From Nereocystis luetkeana (lineage: Eukaryota > Sar > Phaeophyceae > Laminariales > Laminariaceae), in NCBI GenBank assembly GCA_031213475.1, contig JARUPZ010000012.1:9692727-9756726 (forward strand): a DNA stretch of 64,000 nucleotides, read 5' to 3'. Below, one piece after another: positions 33,376-44,654 of the stretch. Position 1 is the first letter of the stretch; the number at the start of each line of letters is the position of its first letter. The notes under the pieces are model-generated. The model did not search any database and was not told the origin of the DNA. It saw nothing but the letters and a program-made list of their open reading frames with translations. The position numbers and the translations under genes are program-made.

Positions 33376-33845
33376 CCTTAAGTATTATGACCATCGACCC
33401 ACTCATCCCTTTCGAGGCGGAGTAGGGGAGGTGTGCCCGTTTATACAGGATATATTACGCTTATTTCTTCTTTGTCAACGGGGGGGGGGCCTAAGACAGG
33501 CAATTACCGGAATACGCGAAGGAGAGATTCCCCCTTTAGTATGGAGCTCCTCAATCGAGGGGCCTCAGAAGGCAAAAGTTGGTGTACTACCCCTATCGTG
33601 GCCTGCGACTGTAAAAACTCCTCGAGGGCCAAATTTAATTTATTTCGACTTTAGATGCGCAGTCACCCCTTCTACGATAATCCATTGTGGTGATACAACA
33701 CCTCCTGGCGCGTAACCCTACTTCTGTGACCCCCCCTCGGATATTATATATATATATATATATATTATGGCTGGCGTGGATTTACACCGCCGCATTCTCG
33801 TTATGGGGCACTGAGTTTCTGTGCCAACTCCGACGGCTGAGGGCA
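33376..33845. other. Non-coding interval
   Basis: A plus-strand open frame overlaps from the microsatellite (33,170-33,715) and is not supported. (AT)n is at 33,746-33,764. Confidence 0.5.
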
Positions 33846-33984
33846 AAACGATAGCCGTGCCCCCCCCGTGCGCCCCTAAACGTCTAGGAGTAGCGTAGAC
33901 GAGTCGCATGTACATACAATACCTTCGATTCACAGAAGGAGAAGTTTAACCCCCCCCCCCCCCCCCCCGCCCTCCCCCTATTTT

Positions 33985-34485
33985 ATATAGGATGGGTTGG
34001 CGTCGGTTGGCAACGACACTGTAAAACATGCCGCTCACTACGTGAGCTAGACAACCAGGGTACCGTTTTTTTTTTTTTTTTTTTGGCGGTCACCCACAGC
34101 CGGTTGTTGTTTAGATTATTTGTGCGAGGTAAAGCACCTTTACTTCGCACAATTAATTGGGAATGGTCTCACGTAGTGTTCAAGGTAAGGCACCCAAGAG
34201 GCAGTTACATAGTACTCCCATTGCTGTCTCTGGAAATGCCTACACCGGAAATTAAATCAACTCATTGAAGCTGTCGTCCAATATGCAAGTCCGCCTCAAA
34301 AGCGGTTCTTAGTACGATGCAACTCACCCTTCATGCGACTCGCCGGACACCTCACGGCGCTTCGCGCTTCGTGCAAGCAATCAATGTCTGCCTGGTCGGT
34401 GAAAACCCGACATGCTCCGTCCCGGCATTATAGGGATGCGAGGGTCTATGGTCATATGACTACGGCCATGCATGAGATCGAGTAC
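33985..34485 (-). mobile_element. Element E, full-length copy
   Basis: This is an inverted copy of 51,985-52,465. Shared blocks in order (on minus) are GTACTCGATCTCATGCATGG, CGTAGTCATATGACCATAGA, CCGACCAGGCAGACA, GCGCGAAGCGCCGTGAGGTG, TCTGGCGAGTCGCATGAAGG, AGAACCGCTT, CTCACTACGTGAG and GTCGGTT/GGCGTCGG near the end. It is about 500 bp, non-coding and inserted in the poly-C array. It contains the palindrome GCTCACTACGTGAGC at 34,032-34,046. Confidence 0.75.
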
Positions 34486-35679
34486 ATCTCTCCTATCGAG
34501 TACGCCCCCTCCCCCCCCGCCCTCCCCCTCTCCCGTGTGCGCAGGTTTGGCTACGTACACACCGTTGCCTTAATTTTCGTCCTTTCGTTTTGTATTCGTC
34601 ACATATCCCAGTCTCTTTAATACGGGAAAATAACACAGCTGGAAAATATATGCGGATTTCCGTTGCCTGAGCCCCTCGCCGCCCCTCGCGCCCATTATCG
34701 TCTTGGAGTAGTCTTGAAGAGCCACCCGTACATATTATACCTTCGGTCTACAAGAAGAGTTTACCCCCCCCCCCCCCCAGCGTAGGCTTCGCTACGTGTG
34801 ATTTCACTTTAGTTTCGTCCTTTCGCTTTGTATGCGTCACATATACCGTTCTTTTTAATACCTGATACGGGAAAGTATCAGCTGAAAACTTTGAGAACGT
34901 TCCAGCCCCCCCCCCCCGCCCCCCCCCCTGCACTCGCATCCCTTACCGTCTTGAAGTAGTGTACAAGAGTCGCGCGTACATGCGATATCTTTGATCCGCA
35001 GGAGGAATTTAATCCCCTCCCCGCCGCGCCCAGTCTCGAAAAGGGTGCAAAGGTTAAACGAATAAGGCGAACAAACGAGGGAGTATCCCACCCCCCCTCC
35101 CTGCGCGCGCAGGCTTCATTCATTCAGTACGTACGATTTTTCCCTTGGATGTTGATCCTTTCTTTCATGTTTTCGTCACACATCCCGGACTCTCTTAATA
35201 CGAAAAAGTGGAAAATATGCGGATTTCGGGTGACCCCCCCTCCCCCTACGCGCCCCTTATCGTATTGTTGTACATAGAAAGTTAAATATGACATAAGGAC
35301 GAGTAACAAACGAGCACGACCCCCCCACCCCCCCCCCGCGTGCGCGCAGGCTTCGTCACGTACGATTTCATTAATTTTTCGTCACGCATCCCAGACCGTT
35401 TAGTCACAGCGATTTTATCGACTGGAAAATATGTGCGAATTTCTGGTGCCCTCCTCCACCCCCGCCCCCCCCCGCGCCATTTTCGTAATGCAGTGTAGAA
35501 CAGCCACAAGTACACGTGATACCTCCGTTCCACGGGAGTAGTCTACTATGTTTTCGTCCTTTCGTTGTGTTCGTCACATACATACATGCATGCTAGTCTC
35601 CCTGATCCGCGGGAAAGCCTCAGCCGGGAAGTATGAGCGGGTTTCGGGTGCCTCCCTACCCCCCTTATTATTATTGCCG

Positions 35680-35862
35680 TTTTTTTTTCTTTCCATTCCA
35701 TTTATTATATTCGCCCTCTCCTGGTCGCAACTCGGATCCGGGGTCACAGCAGGCCCTCTCCCCCACCCCCCCCCCCGTACGGTTTGTGCCTAGCTTGTGC
35801 TTATCGCGAGAAGCCTTTTACGCCGGTTCTTCCGTCATCGAATTGTGCCATCATCGTCTTAC
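35680..35862 (-). mobile_element. SINE family S1, partial copy
   Basis: Matches the S1 copy at 38,204: the T run (tail on minus), CTTTCCATTCCATTTATTAT, GATCCGGGGTCACA, ATCGCGAGAAG and ATCGAATTGTGCC. The tRNA-like head is missing beyond 35,862. Confidence 0.7.
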
Positions 35863-36130
35863 GAGGATTAGAAAAGAGTCTCACGTACGTACATGAAATA
35901 TGCAAAACTTACTATTTATCCACAGCAGCAGCAGTTGTTGTTTAAGCACCGCCCCCCGCCTCCCATCCGCGCACGGCATACACGTTTCATTTTTTTTTTC
36001 GTTTCGTTTCAGTCATACATACACACATACATCTCGGTTACGAGCACGTGCACAATATATTGGTACATGAATCAGATGAGATTCTGCAAGCCCCTCCCCC
36101 CGCCCCCCCCGGACTCCGCCTGCGTTCGAT

Positions 36131-36330
36131 TGGACACGACGACTTTTTTTTAATCGCGGACCAAACCCAGTTTGTACAGGAGAATTTGATGGGGCATCCT
36201 ACCAATGTGGTTTCAGAGATGTAAACAAACCCTCGATTTACGCCAAAATGAATAAATATTCGGACTTGCACATTGATATTAGAGGGGACATCAATCAGAT
36301 AATCACTTTGTTTCGGACGAAATAGTGGTT
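36131..36330. other. Non-coding interval
   Basis: No gene or named repeat. Confidence 0.5.
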
Positions 36331-36441
36331 CTATTACGGGGGGCTATAGTTAACAGGACCTATGGTATACATAAAAACCTATATGTTTATGCATTTTTAC
36401 CAACAATATTTGGTCCTGTTAACTATGGCCCCCCGTAATAG
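36331..36441 (+). mobile_element. MITE family A, complete copy
   Basis: A 111-bp copy with ends CTATTACGGGGGGCTATAG and ACTATGGCCCCCCGTAATAG. The inner block ACAATATTTGGTCCTG on the right sets plus orientation. The flanks GTT and AAC extend the inverted symmetry by chance or as part of the target. Confidence 0.85.
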
Positions 36442-37776
36442 AACGATTATTAGCGTTACAGTGACCTCGGTTTTTTCACGGGATCCACCAACATTTAATT
36501 TGTCTCCCCAAGAGGAAAGAAAAAACCCCTGTGGTTTCAGATTGGAAATCGACCGTACATCTGCCTTGGTTTTAGAGGGAACAGAAACGAGTATACCTTG
36601 CTGAATATACGTAAAAATCGATCGAACACCTACCGTGTTTTTCTTTATCAAGACGTACTTGTTCACCCTGGATCGGACATTGAATTTAGAAAGATGGGAA
36701 ACCTACGAGGGAGTTTCGCGGTCTCGTATTGAACTCTGGCCTGGTTATTATAGAGACGCAAAATTCATCAGATTTTCGCCTTGGTTTTGAAGAAAAAATA
36801 AGCAGTCACTCACATTGGTTCTCGAGAGGGAACATCGAGAGCACACTCGGTTAAAAAATATGACCAGGCATTACACATTACGAGTATTTTGCTGCTCGTG
36901 GAAATAAATAAAACAAAACATAAAATTGGGAAAAAATCAGTGACCACGGCTGTGTAGAGGGGAATTCGAGGGTCACACTCCGGTTTCATGGGATAGCATC
37001 GAGGGGTCATTTTGCCCCCTGTGTTTCAAGACAGATGCGCATTCCACCATGATTTCAGAGGGGAAATTCGATCAGGCCAGTAAACTATTCCAACCGACTT
37101 TCGTCAGTGTCGGGCGCGAGAAAGTAAGGATTAATGGTGTACGGTACGTAAATGCACACTGCACCCGACCAGCCTCGGAAATTGTTGGGCCGTGCCGATT
37201 AGATTTTTCGTGCAGCACTTCTTGGGCGAATAAAAAAAAAGTGCAACGGATAACGTATGCAATTACCCGCGTAGTATGCGGCACGCCTCGGCCTACAAAA
37301 AATACGAAACAAATCCAGAATGTTTTTGTTCAGTAACAGAAAAAAAGGCAGTATACCAGGTATTCATTTAGTGTACCGCCCTTAATAAGAGTGAAACATG
37401 TATCACTCTGCGCGGATAGGAGCTGGGCCAACCGAAAAATGGATGAACCATCCGAAGGTCGTATCTCGTGAAACAGACCCTGAGACTACTCTGCGCGCGC
37501 AGAAAAAAAAAGTATTTTGAAATGAAGACATTTTTATTTTTCGACTCGATCTCGACGAGTTATCGGCGGAAGCTCAAAAACGTCAATTTTCCAACACAAA
37601 TTTCGAAACAAATTCGTCGTTCCCGATCGAGGCGAAAATTAGTGGAGGCGTGGCTGAATACCCTAGGAGAACATCGATCCTACTTGCATGGCCCAAGTCG
37701 CCACCCGTGAAGAGATGTTGCCAAAACACGATTTTCATACACAAAACAACAATTTACGAGAAACGTAGTTTTTTTT
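36442..37776. other. Non-coding, weakly repetitive
   Basis: Loosely repeated phrases (GCCTTGGTTTTAGAGGGAAC, TCGCCTTGGTTTTGAAGAA, ATTGGTTCTCGAGAGGGAAC, GATTTCAGAGGGGAAATTCG) suggest an old, decayed tandem repeat at 36,540-37,080. A TACCAGGTA dyad lies at 37,354. No gene. Confidence 0.45.
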
Positions 37777-38161
37777 GCGATGCCCCGCTCAATTTTGCGA
37801 GTTTTGATAAAAAAAATAAACCTCGTATTTGAAGCGCGTGTGCAAACAAACGGAGTAAGGCCTTTTTTGTTTCAAAAAGTATTTTTTCCAGACAAATTAC
37901 CAGGTATGATGGCCGTTTTTGTATTATCGGATCACTGTATCGGTATAAATATATACCAGGTATCCCTCGAAGTAATCTACAAGAATAAAAAAGATTTTTG
38001 GTTGGTGCATGATCAACACGGCTAAAAATCCCGGTATACATGTATCCTTCGAACTATTCTACAAAAATAAAAAAAGACGAGTTTTCCGTTTGTTGGTTGG
38101 TGCATGATCAACACGGTTTAAAAAATCACATCCCAATATTTGATATTGAGCGGGGCATCGC
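37777..38161. mobile_element. Putative TIR element with internal 83-bp duplication
   Basis: A perfect 17-bp inverted repeat (GCGATGCCCCGCTCAAT at 37,777-37,793 and its complement at 38,145-38,161) bounds 385 bp. Inside, a block with TATCC-TCGAA, TCTACAA-AATAAAAAA and TTGGTTGGTGCATGATCAAC occurs twice (37,961 and 38,043). Two TACCAGGTA dyads lie inside (37,898, 37,954). No target duplication is evident. Confidence 0.5.
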
Positions 38162-38203
38162 CGATCAACAAAAAAATCAGCACCTCGGCCCAGCTCGTAC
38201 AGT

Positions 38204-38545
38204 TTTTTTTTTTTTTTTTCCATCCCATTCATTATCTTCGCACATCTTCTCTCTCTCCTTCCAACTCGTAACTCAGATCCGGGGTCACATAGCAGGCTCT
38301 TCTCCCCCCTTCCCGCTACGGTACGTGCCTTCATTTTTTATCGCGAGAAGATTTCAGCCTTTTCTTCCCTCGTCGACTCGCATCGAATTGTGCCTACCCA
38401 CGCTGCAAGGCGCTCTCAACAATTGAATCCCTTTTTTTATTTTTTGCAAATAAAGTCAAAGTCCGACCCTCCTAGGGCTCGAACCCAGGACTCAAACAAG
38501 TAGAATTCGAGGTTAACCACTTGAACCACCGGGGCGACCGGTTTA
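38204..38545 (-). mobile_element. SINE family S1, full-length copy
   Basis: On minus the tRNA-derived head has an A box (TGGTTCAAGTGG, plus 38,517-38,528) and a B box (GGGTTCGAGCCC, plus 38,475-38,486), starting near 38,540 with GTCGCCCCGG. A ~240-bp body follows: TTTATTTGCAAAAAATAAA, AGCGTGGGTAGGCACAATTC, CTTCTCGCGATAAAAAATGA and TGTGACCCCGGATCTGAG. It ends in an A run of about 18 (T run on plus, 38,205-38,220). Transcription by RNA polymerase III from the internal boxes is expected. Four other copies lie in the window. Confidence 0.8.
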
Positions 38546-39967
38546 GGAGCGTTTGAATATCAATATGAAAACCAAAACGGTCCTTGTGGACAATGTAAAG
38601 ACCGGTTGTATATGACGTTACATACAAACGGTACTTATATTTCGGATAGCGGTTTCCGCGATATTTATTCCATTAAAAAAATCACGGGAGAACGAAATAT
38701 CTCTGCCAGTTGACCTGGAGACTTCAAGGGTCGAAAAAAACAACAGGCAAGCGGCCTGTCCGCTAGAATCGGGTGCTACTACCGCCACATAAACCAGGTG
38801 TCCCTTTCTCCGAGTTTCCAAGAGAGTGGGACGTTCAACTTTCAATATTAAAACGCTGGGGTTTCTCATATAATGGGTGAGGTCGGCGACACAGCCAGCG
38901 AGCAAGTATATTTTACCCTCACCCGGGGATTAAAAAAAAAGAAAACAGATTGGACCGGGGCCATGTTTTTGTGAGTGCCTTGACAGCAGATTACAGAGCT
39001 TTCGAGGTGATAAAAAAGTCAGTTTGATGCCTAAGCGGCAAGTGTTCGCCGCCGAGCGAAACTCAAGAATAAAATAGGGGCGAGCGGGGTGCGGATACAT
39101 GCACAGCACATGTCTACGACCGTCATAATCGTTTGACGAGGTGGTGGCACGCGCGTTCAACTTTGCCCGCGAAAAGCCATGCGTGGACGGTCGGTGACTT
39201 GCACCTCACTTACGCCATTTTATCGTCGGACCACATGCGACAAAAAGACAAAACGTGGGGAACCGGAACCGACTTGTGTGGAACCAATCGACAGCAGCAC
39301 TCGAGGTAACGAACGCGTCATACGCGTCAAAAAGAAGCAACCGGACAGGTAGCTAGGTACGTAGGTAGGTAGGTAGTCACCGGGCATGGCCAACACAAGC
39401 ACAGCAACTTGCGTGGGGAGACGGATTATCTTGACCACGATTCACGTTTTCCATGACAGAAATAGATCTCGCGTACGTCGTACTCAATACAAGTCTCCGC
39501 AGTGCTGTTGGGAGCAGCCAAGCACGCCCAGCCATGATTTCCTCGTCTCGGGCAGGGTGCGCGCATCATGCACTGCGTTGCCCTGCACTGCACTGAGAGC
39601 TATATCCTTCTGTCGGCGACTGCGACGCGGCGGCACGGCAGCAGTTTTGCGCAGCGAAATGCGGTTGTACGAGGAAAAGGAGGCAAGGGCGGGCACGGCG
39701 GGTGCATCGAAGCAGACGACGAAAAAAAAACAAGTATAGCACACACACCGTGGACCAGCTCAGTTGCCTAGCGAGATTTCGCCAGAAATGGCTGCGGCAC
39801 TGAAATGATAGCTGCCTGCGCAAGCTTCGCGACCGAATGGGCCGAGTGACGAACGGGTAACCACGGGAACATATAGCCCACAAAAACCTGGCGCAGTGAA
39901 ACACGCGTACCGCGTCTCCCCAAATGTTGATTACCTGCGCGCGTGATGCCTGCGGGGCGCCCCGCCC
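38546..39967. other. No supportable gene
   Basis: Open frames occur on both strands (up to 165 codons on minus, 39,566-40,063) without motifs. A GTAG run (TAGGTACGTAGGTAGGTAGG) lies at 39,355-39,376. Confidence 0.45.
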
Positions 39968-40243
39968 TTGAGGAGTACATGCTCCATCGCGAAAAAGCAG
40001 GAACCTTTTCCACGTGTGGAAGACACCATAGAAGAAGCAGCAGTTGTTGATTACCGTTTGCACGGTTTATGGCAAGAAATAGGGCCAGGCCACGAAGGAA
40101 AAACAAAAGTCAGTTTTGATGCCACAAAAAAAAAACAAACATTAAAAGTACCAGAGGAAACGACGCTGCGTCGATTTGACACGATTTCTTTTGTTGGCGA
40201 AAATACTTTTGGGTACACGTATATACCTACTGCTGTAGTATAG
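39968..40243 (+). CDS. Candidate small coding segment, unrecognised
   Basis: A 91-codon open frame has protein-like composition in its second half: EAAVVDYRLHGLWQEIGPGH, then VSFDATKKK and VPEETTLRRFDTISFVGENT. There is no known domain and no clear start context. It might be an exon, a decayed gene or chance. The next plus-strand frame (40,308-40,550) has a similar look and could belong with it. Confidence 0.2.
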   Translation: MRSTCSIAKKQEPFPRVEDTIEEAAVVDYRLHGLWQEIGPGHEGKTKVSFDATKKKQTLKVPEETTLRRFDTISFVGENTFGYTYIPTAVV

Positions 40244-40307
40244 AACATGGGCATAATTATACGCCAACTCGTCGTACGGTTACAACTGTACGAGTTGACG
40301 TGTAAGC

Positions 40308-40550
40308 GTGGACGAACTGGCGGCGGGTATCACACTAAATGTAACCGCTAGTACCATAATGCGCCAAACAAGAGCGAGACGTATCGTCCAAAAAATTTCG
40401 GGCAGTCGTGACATCCAAACCACTCGGTCTCGAAATACAAGGACCGTTAGAATGATATTAATAAATCCAAACAAGTCTTATATTTCGGGACATGACCCAA
40501 AATCTCTAGGGTTGGTATGTTTTGATCTCCCAGGTAGCTGTGCTTTTTGA
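40308..40550 (+). CDS. Candidate small coding segment, unrecognised
   Basis: An 80-codon open frame: ITLNVTASTIMRQTRARRIV, then RTVRMILINPNKSYISGHDP and LGLVCFDLPGSCAF before the stop. It is basic in the first half and hydrophobic at the end. A minus-strand frame of 64 codons overlaps it. No domain is recognised; it is listed only because its composition is less biased than its surroundings. Confidence 0.15.
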   Translation: MDELAAGITLNVTASTIMRQTRARRIVQKISGSRDIQTTRSRNTRTVRMILINPNKSYISGHDPKSLGLVCFDLPGSCAF

Positions 40551-42980
40551 AAAGAATACACATCACTGTAGTATTAGAATAGAATTCCACGGCTCATTGC
40601 GTCACTGACGATGGAAATCAAAGCCAGTGTTCCTGCAACATATTTTTAGCTGCTGTGTTTCGTACCTGGTATGATGGTTGTATTAACCAAGCATGACTAA
40701 AACGTGACTGCACCAAACAGCCGGCTGGGCAGAGCGTGTCGTGCACTACCCAACACAGCAATAAATATAAATACTGCCACTGGTACAAAAAATCTTTTGA
40801 CGCGAGCGATGCATTGCACCTCATTTAGGATGCGTGACTCACAATATAAAGCAGCACACACAGCAGGCGACCGGCTACCACAAGACCCACACAAAAAAAT
40901 TGCGTCTGCCTCGGCAACATACAAATATCATACGAAACCACATGGCACACTTTTCGGCGAACACGTGATGAAAATAATACTGCTGATAGTATCGAGGATC
41001 AGACGGAAAAATGATGGCATAATAGTGGTGTGTGTTACGCGGGAAAAGGGCGCACAAATCACTGCATCCGCTATGAAACACACAACGGCGAGGGCAGACG
41101 CAACCTCTCGATGTTTCGTAGGGCGAAGAACAAACAAAAAGCACCACGCATGATTGCATCCACGCACCCATTTTGTCTCTGCTTTCGACGATTCGGCGAA
41201 GTGTACCGGCTTCGGGTCGCGTGGTACCTGATGATGCCAGGCACACGCGCGATGCACATGGAGGAAAGCGAGGGCGAAAGAGGGCGCGACGGCGTGCACA
41301 CAACACGCGGCCAAGCACGCACCGAAAACCGCAAAACCAGAAAGAGACCCCTGGCGAATACGAAAAACACGCAGCGAGACGCAGCAAAGCAAGCACGCCT
41401 TGTTGTCACGGCACTGCAACATCAAGGATATCGTCGCCGCGGGAACAAAAAAAATATTTCAAGCAAATTGTGGCAGATTATTAGGCACACGTTCACACCG
41501 ACCCTGGTCCACACACGGCAACATCGCCGCCGAGTGACAAGTGACAGGCGACCACGTAAACAGAACATAACGTATCGAGAAAATTGTTGCAGATTTGCAA
41601 GCGTTCCAGTAATATACTCGTACACCATCTATAACACGAAGTATATCAGAACAGGAAGCGTGTGTCGTCTTCATAATCCAACACGATGTGGACAATAAGC
41701 ACACATAAAAAAAAGCACACGCTTTCTGGAGGCAAAAGGCCCAACCCATTCATCCCACGCGTCCACAGCAATATATACGTACGTAGCGAGAACCAGGCGC
41801 CGTTCGTCTGTAAACAGACGTCTCACCCTCTATTGTTCACCGGAACAGCCGGAAGAATATCGCGGTCGGCGCACACCAACCAGCCACCGGTAGCAGCCAA
41901 AGCCCAGGCAAAGCGTGGGCCACAACGGGGGAGAGGGGGTTCAGATTCAGGCGACACGCGAACCACTGCGAACGCAAGATTTCATACCAGTACAGCAGCA
42001 GTACGTAGCTACATCTACAGAGGTACTGCAGTTTACACCAACCACTCAATCTACAGCGGAAAGTACCTTCAGCCTTCGGCGGTGTGTAACACCAGCAGGC
42101 TCCGTACCAAAACAAACGAAATCGAGTAACACGAGCAAAAAAAAAATAAGGAGCCAACTCGGATGAATCGAACACATGATCATCAATCAGTAACACACCA
42201 TCCATCACCTTGCTGGCCGTATCGTATCTACCGCTGTAGGCATGGCGGAACACAAAAGACGCGCCAAGCGTCGTTTTATGGTATTTTCCTTCTGCACTAC
42301 GTTAGGAACTACTGGCCCCGAAAGGTACTTGCTGCTGTACTCCGACTTGCCCGCACACACCCCGCACCCCCCTCAAACCTTCTCCCGTCACATTCTCTCA
42401 AAACACCCAAAATCACGACGAAAAAACGCTCGCATCACTCAGCGGCCAGATCAAGGACCGCCCGCCCCAATCACAGCCGTCACTTCTGTATGATTGGATA
42501 TACCTGGCATACTTCAAGAATGGATGCGGCAGCACAGGCAGCAGTCGGAGGAGCAGCCCAGAATTCCAGTCACTGGGGGAGAGAGTCAAGGTCAAACCGT
42601 CTCCTGCTGCACCAGTGCAAGAAAAAGAAGAAAAAAAATGTCACGCAGAGGGGCACGGCAAGCGCGCATGCAACCACGCCGGACAAAGCCCTAGCGCCTA
42701 AACCCCTTTCTATACATGCAGCACGCAACGAACAGAACGCTCCCGGTGGGCTGCCACGGCCCACAAGCCTGTGCCACACGACGAGCGTAAAAGGTGCGCG
42801 ATTCGGCAGGCAAAACGCAAGGAGCAACCAAGAACCACGAGAACTCAAGGAACATCCCACCCGGTGCATGCAGGCAGGCCAGGCAGGCGCGTTTTGACTT
42901 CAAGTAAAGTAAAGAGGACAACACGGGCGTGTGAACTCTGTATTATCAAGTAAAACAAAAAAACAAAAAACAAAAAAAAA
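40551..42980. other. No supportable gene; long motif-free frames
   Basis: Plus-strand frames of 149, 222, 147 and 244 codons (40,704-42,897) and several minus-strand frames overlap one another. They are rich in Arg, Thr, His and Ser, with no recognisable domain. Such mutual overlap is typical of low-stop-codon DNA. A tRNA-like GTTCGATTCATCC trace lies on minus near 42,165. TACCTGGTA is at 40,663. Confidence 0.4.
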
Positions 42981-43751
42981 CTAGGGGTCCTCTTCCTGTC
43001 GTTCTACCTCCTCGTCTATTGCTACCGGTACTCGGTCGGCTACGGGGTCGCGCGGCACATAACAGACTTCGCTATCGTTCCCTTCCTCTCCCTCCTCCTC
43101 CTCCTCAACGTCCCGATCGCTACTACTACCACTAATGCGACGTGTTGCGCGGAACCGCTCGATTGCGAGGCGCCAATCGTCTGGGGAGGAGTGGGTATCG
43201 TTCTTCTCTACGAGTAGGACATCATCATCGTACATAACCTCGTCCATCAAGCTCAACAAATTCTCATCGTGGCCGCGCCAGCTCTGAAATGCCTGGCGGT
43301 GCCCTAACTCTCTGGCAACCTCCTCTTCCTGCTCTATCAAACTAGGCCGGTCGCTGCTACTACTCGCATCGTCGCTCTCGCAGGTGGGTTTCGAAGGCGG
43401 GCTGGGCGGAGTCAGCGCACGAGGAGGGGATGGACAAAAACTACGAGGAGTTTCGGGGAGCGGATCGAGGGGGGAGCTGCGGTTCGAGGCAACAACCATA
43501 CCATTTCGGCCCGAAAGCTGCTCCTGCCCGTCTCCCCAGAGCCCTGTCCTCGCCCGCTCGCGAGATCGACTCCGCTGTCGCTTGCGGCTCGTTGGGCACG
43601 AGGCCGCGGCCGGGTCGTGAAGGTCATCGCCTTGGTCAGATCCATCCGACACTTTTAATTTCAGCCTCGATGCCTCGGCCTGCTGGTGGCGATTCTTTCC
43701 GAAGAAGTCTGGTTGTGGTCGAGCGTTCCGCCCGCGAGCGCGCTCCGTCAT
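42981..43751 (-). CDS. Acidic, disordered hypothetical protein (likely exon)
   Basis: This is the best host-gene candidate: 256 codons, with no frame on the other strand as long. The N-terminal third is basic and contains a nuclear-localisation-like RKRQRSRSRERAR (about residues 55-67). The middle is Pro/Ser-rich (PSPPRALTPPSPPSKPT). The C-terminal third is strongly acidic (VEEEEEGEEGNDSE) after a possible helical segment, ENLLSLMDEVMYDDDVLLVE. No known domain was found. Just upstream of the ATG the minus strand reads pyrimidine-rich TTATTATTATTTCCCTAG then G, a good 3' splice site, and the frame is open across it. The ATG may therefore be internal to a longer protein. Role unknown; nuclear location is an inference. 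Confidence 0.5.
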   Translation of the reverse strand: MTERARGRNARPQPDFFGKNRHQQAEASRLKLKVSDGSDQGDDLHDPAAASCPTSRKRQRSRSRERARTGLWGDGQEQLSGRNGMVVASNRSSPLDPLPETPRSFCPSPPRALTPPSPPSKPTCESDDASSSSDRPSLIEQEEEVARELGHRQAFQSWRGHDENLLSLMDEVMYDDDVLLVEKNDTHSSPDDWRLAIERFRATRRISGSSSDRDVEEEEEGEEGNDSEVCYVPRDPVADRVPVAIDEEVERQEEDP

Positions 43752-44208
43752 GGTCGTCGTCGTGCCTAGGGAAATAATAATAACGGAGAGGTGGGCTCGA
43801 GGAACGCAGTATACCGTGGATTTGAGTAGGGCAAGCTCGGTGGTGCGTCCGGTGATGGTCTTTCCAGGGCAGCGGAGAAGGTGGGCAGCGCAGATTGTGG
43901 GGTTGAAGGTTGGTGGTTTGTAACGCTTGACCAGAAAATATTTTTCCGAGGGTTTCCATGTTATTGAAGGATGTCTTCACGGGGAGTATTCATGTGCACC
44001 TGAATTCCACGCACGGAGCCATATCCGAGTTACACGCTCCATCCTACTGCTGCTGGTGTGGTGGCGATCAGGGTGAGCGTGGAAATCATGGAAAGCATCG
44101 GTTGCTCAGTTCGTACCGCTGCATGTTTCATCAACGCTATGTGTTCCCCTGCAATCAGCAGTTTGTGCTCGACTTTTGATCAGACCTTCCGAGGCAAGGT
44201 ACGTTGGC
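43752..44208. other. Upstream region of the 43-kb candidate gene
   Basis: This may hold an intron and 5' UTR or earlier exon of the minus-strand candidate. Open frames here are motif-free. Confidence 0.35.
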
Positions 44209-44610
44209 TCAGTACGAGCGTCGCCTCTGAATAGGACGATCGATCATGATGGGTACTGCAAGGCCTGTGCACCTTCCGTGCGTGTCATGTCTGCCATACA
44301 CCTTCATATTGTTCAGTGGCTTGTTCAAACACAGCTGTTTCAACGCAGACGCGTATTCTGTGCTCGCAACAGCCCCAGGGATGGCTAGTTTGGCCTCGTC
44401 CTTCAATCCTCGATCTACGATAGGATCCCGATCGAGCCGCAAAATAATAAACGGCCAGTTCCGCAAACACACAGCAGTCTTGACGAATCTGATAGCTGTC
44501 ACACTCGTAGCGCCTCGGAGCCCGCGCAGCTTACGTAGCAACTGATATTGTAGTGCTACAGCAGTACTGGTAGTAAAACCAGAAGAGTGCTTCGTACTGT
44601 TTATTTTCAC
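44209..44610 (-). CDS. Candidate coding segment, unrecognised
   Basis: The 133-codon frame includes FVKTAVCLRNWPFIILRLDR, DPIVDRGLKDEAKLAIPGAV and CLNKPLNNMKVYGRHDTHGR. Composition is protein-like. It lies on the same strand, 460 bp upstream of the 43-kb candidate, so it could be an earlier exon, although its frame ends in a stop at 44,209 and would need a splice donor before that. No family is recognised. Confidence 0.25.
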   Translation of the reverse strand: MKINSTKHSSGFTTSTAVALQYQLLRKLRGLRGATSVTAIRFVKTAVCLRNWPFIILRLDRDPIVDRGLKDEAKLAIPGAVASTEYASALKQLCLNKPLNNMKVYGRHDTHGRCTGLAVPIMIDRPIQRRRSY

Positions 44611-44654
44611 AATACCACTCTGGCGAACGAAAAAAACGAACGCAAAATTCCAGC

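Larger units (their letters stand above)
33846..36130 (+). repeat. Tandem array of poly-C-bounded units
   Basis: At least five diverged units of roughly 220-310 bp. A typical unit runs: poly-C; GCGCGCAGGCTTCG; TACGT; TTTTCGTCCTTTCGTTTTGT; GTCACATATCCCAG; TAATACGGGAAA; GGAAAATATGCGGATTTC; CCCTTATCGTCTTG; AGTAGTGTA; ACATGCGATA; then the next poly-C. Poly-C tracts lie at 33,950-33,968, 34,764-34,778, 34,906-34,929, 35,322-35,338, 35,765-35,777 and 36,098-36,110. Element E (33,985-34,485) and a SINE (35,680-35,862) interrupt it. Confidence 0.7.

Noticed and set aside
42160..42245. tRNA-like sequence on the minus strand
   Set aside because: Only a weak B-box-like match; the arms do not pair and no SINE body follows.
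41030..42897. Several overlapping frames of 147-244 codons
   Set aside because: Mutual overlap on both strands, Arg/Thr/His-biased composition and no motif; treated as low-stop-density DNA.
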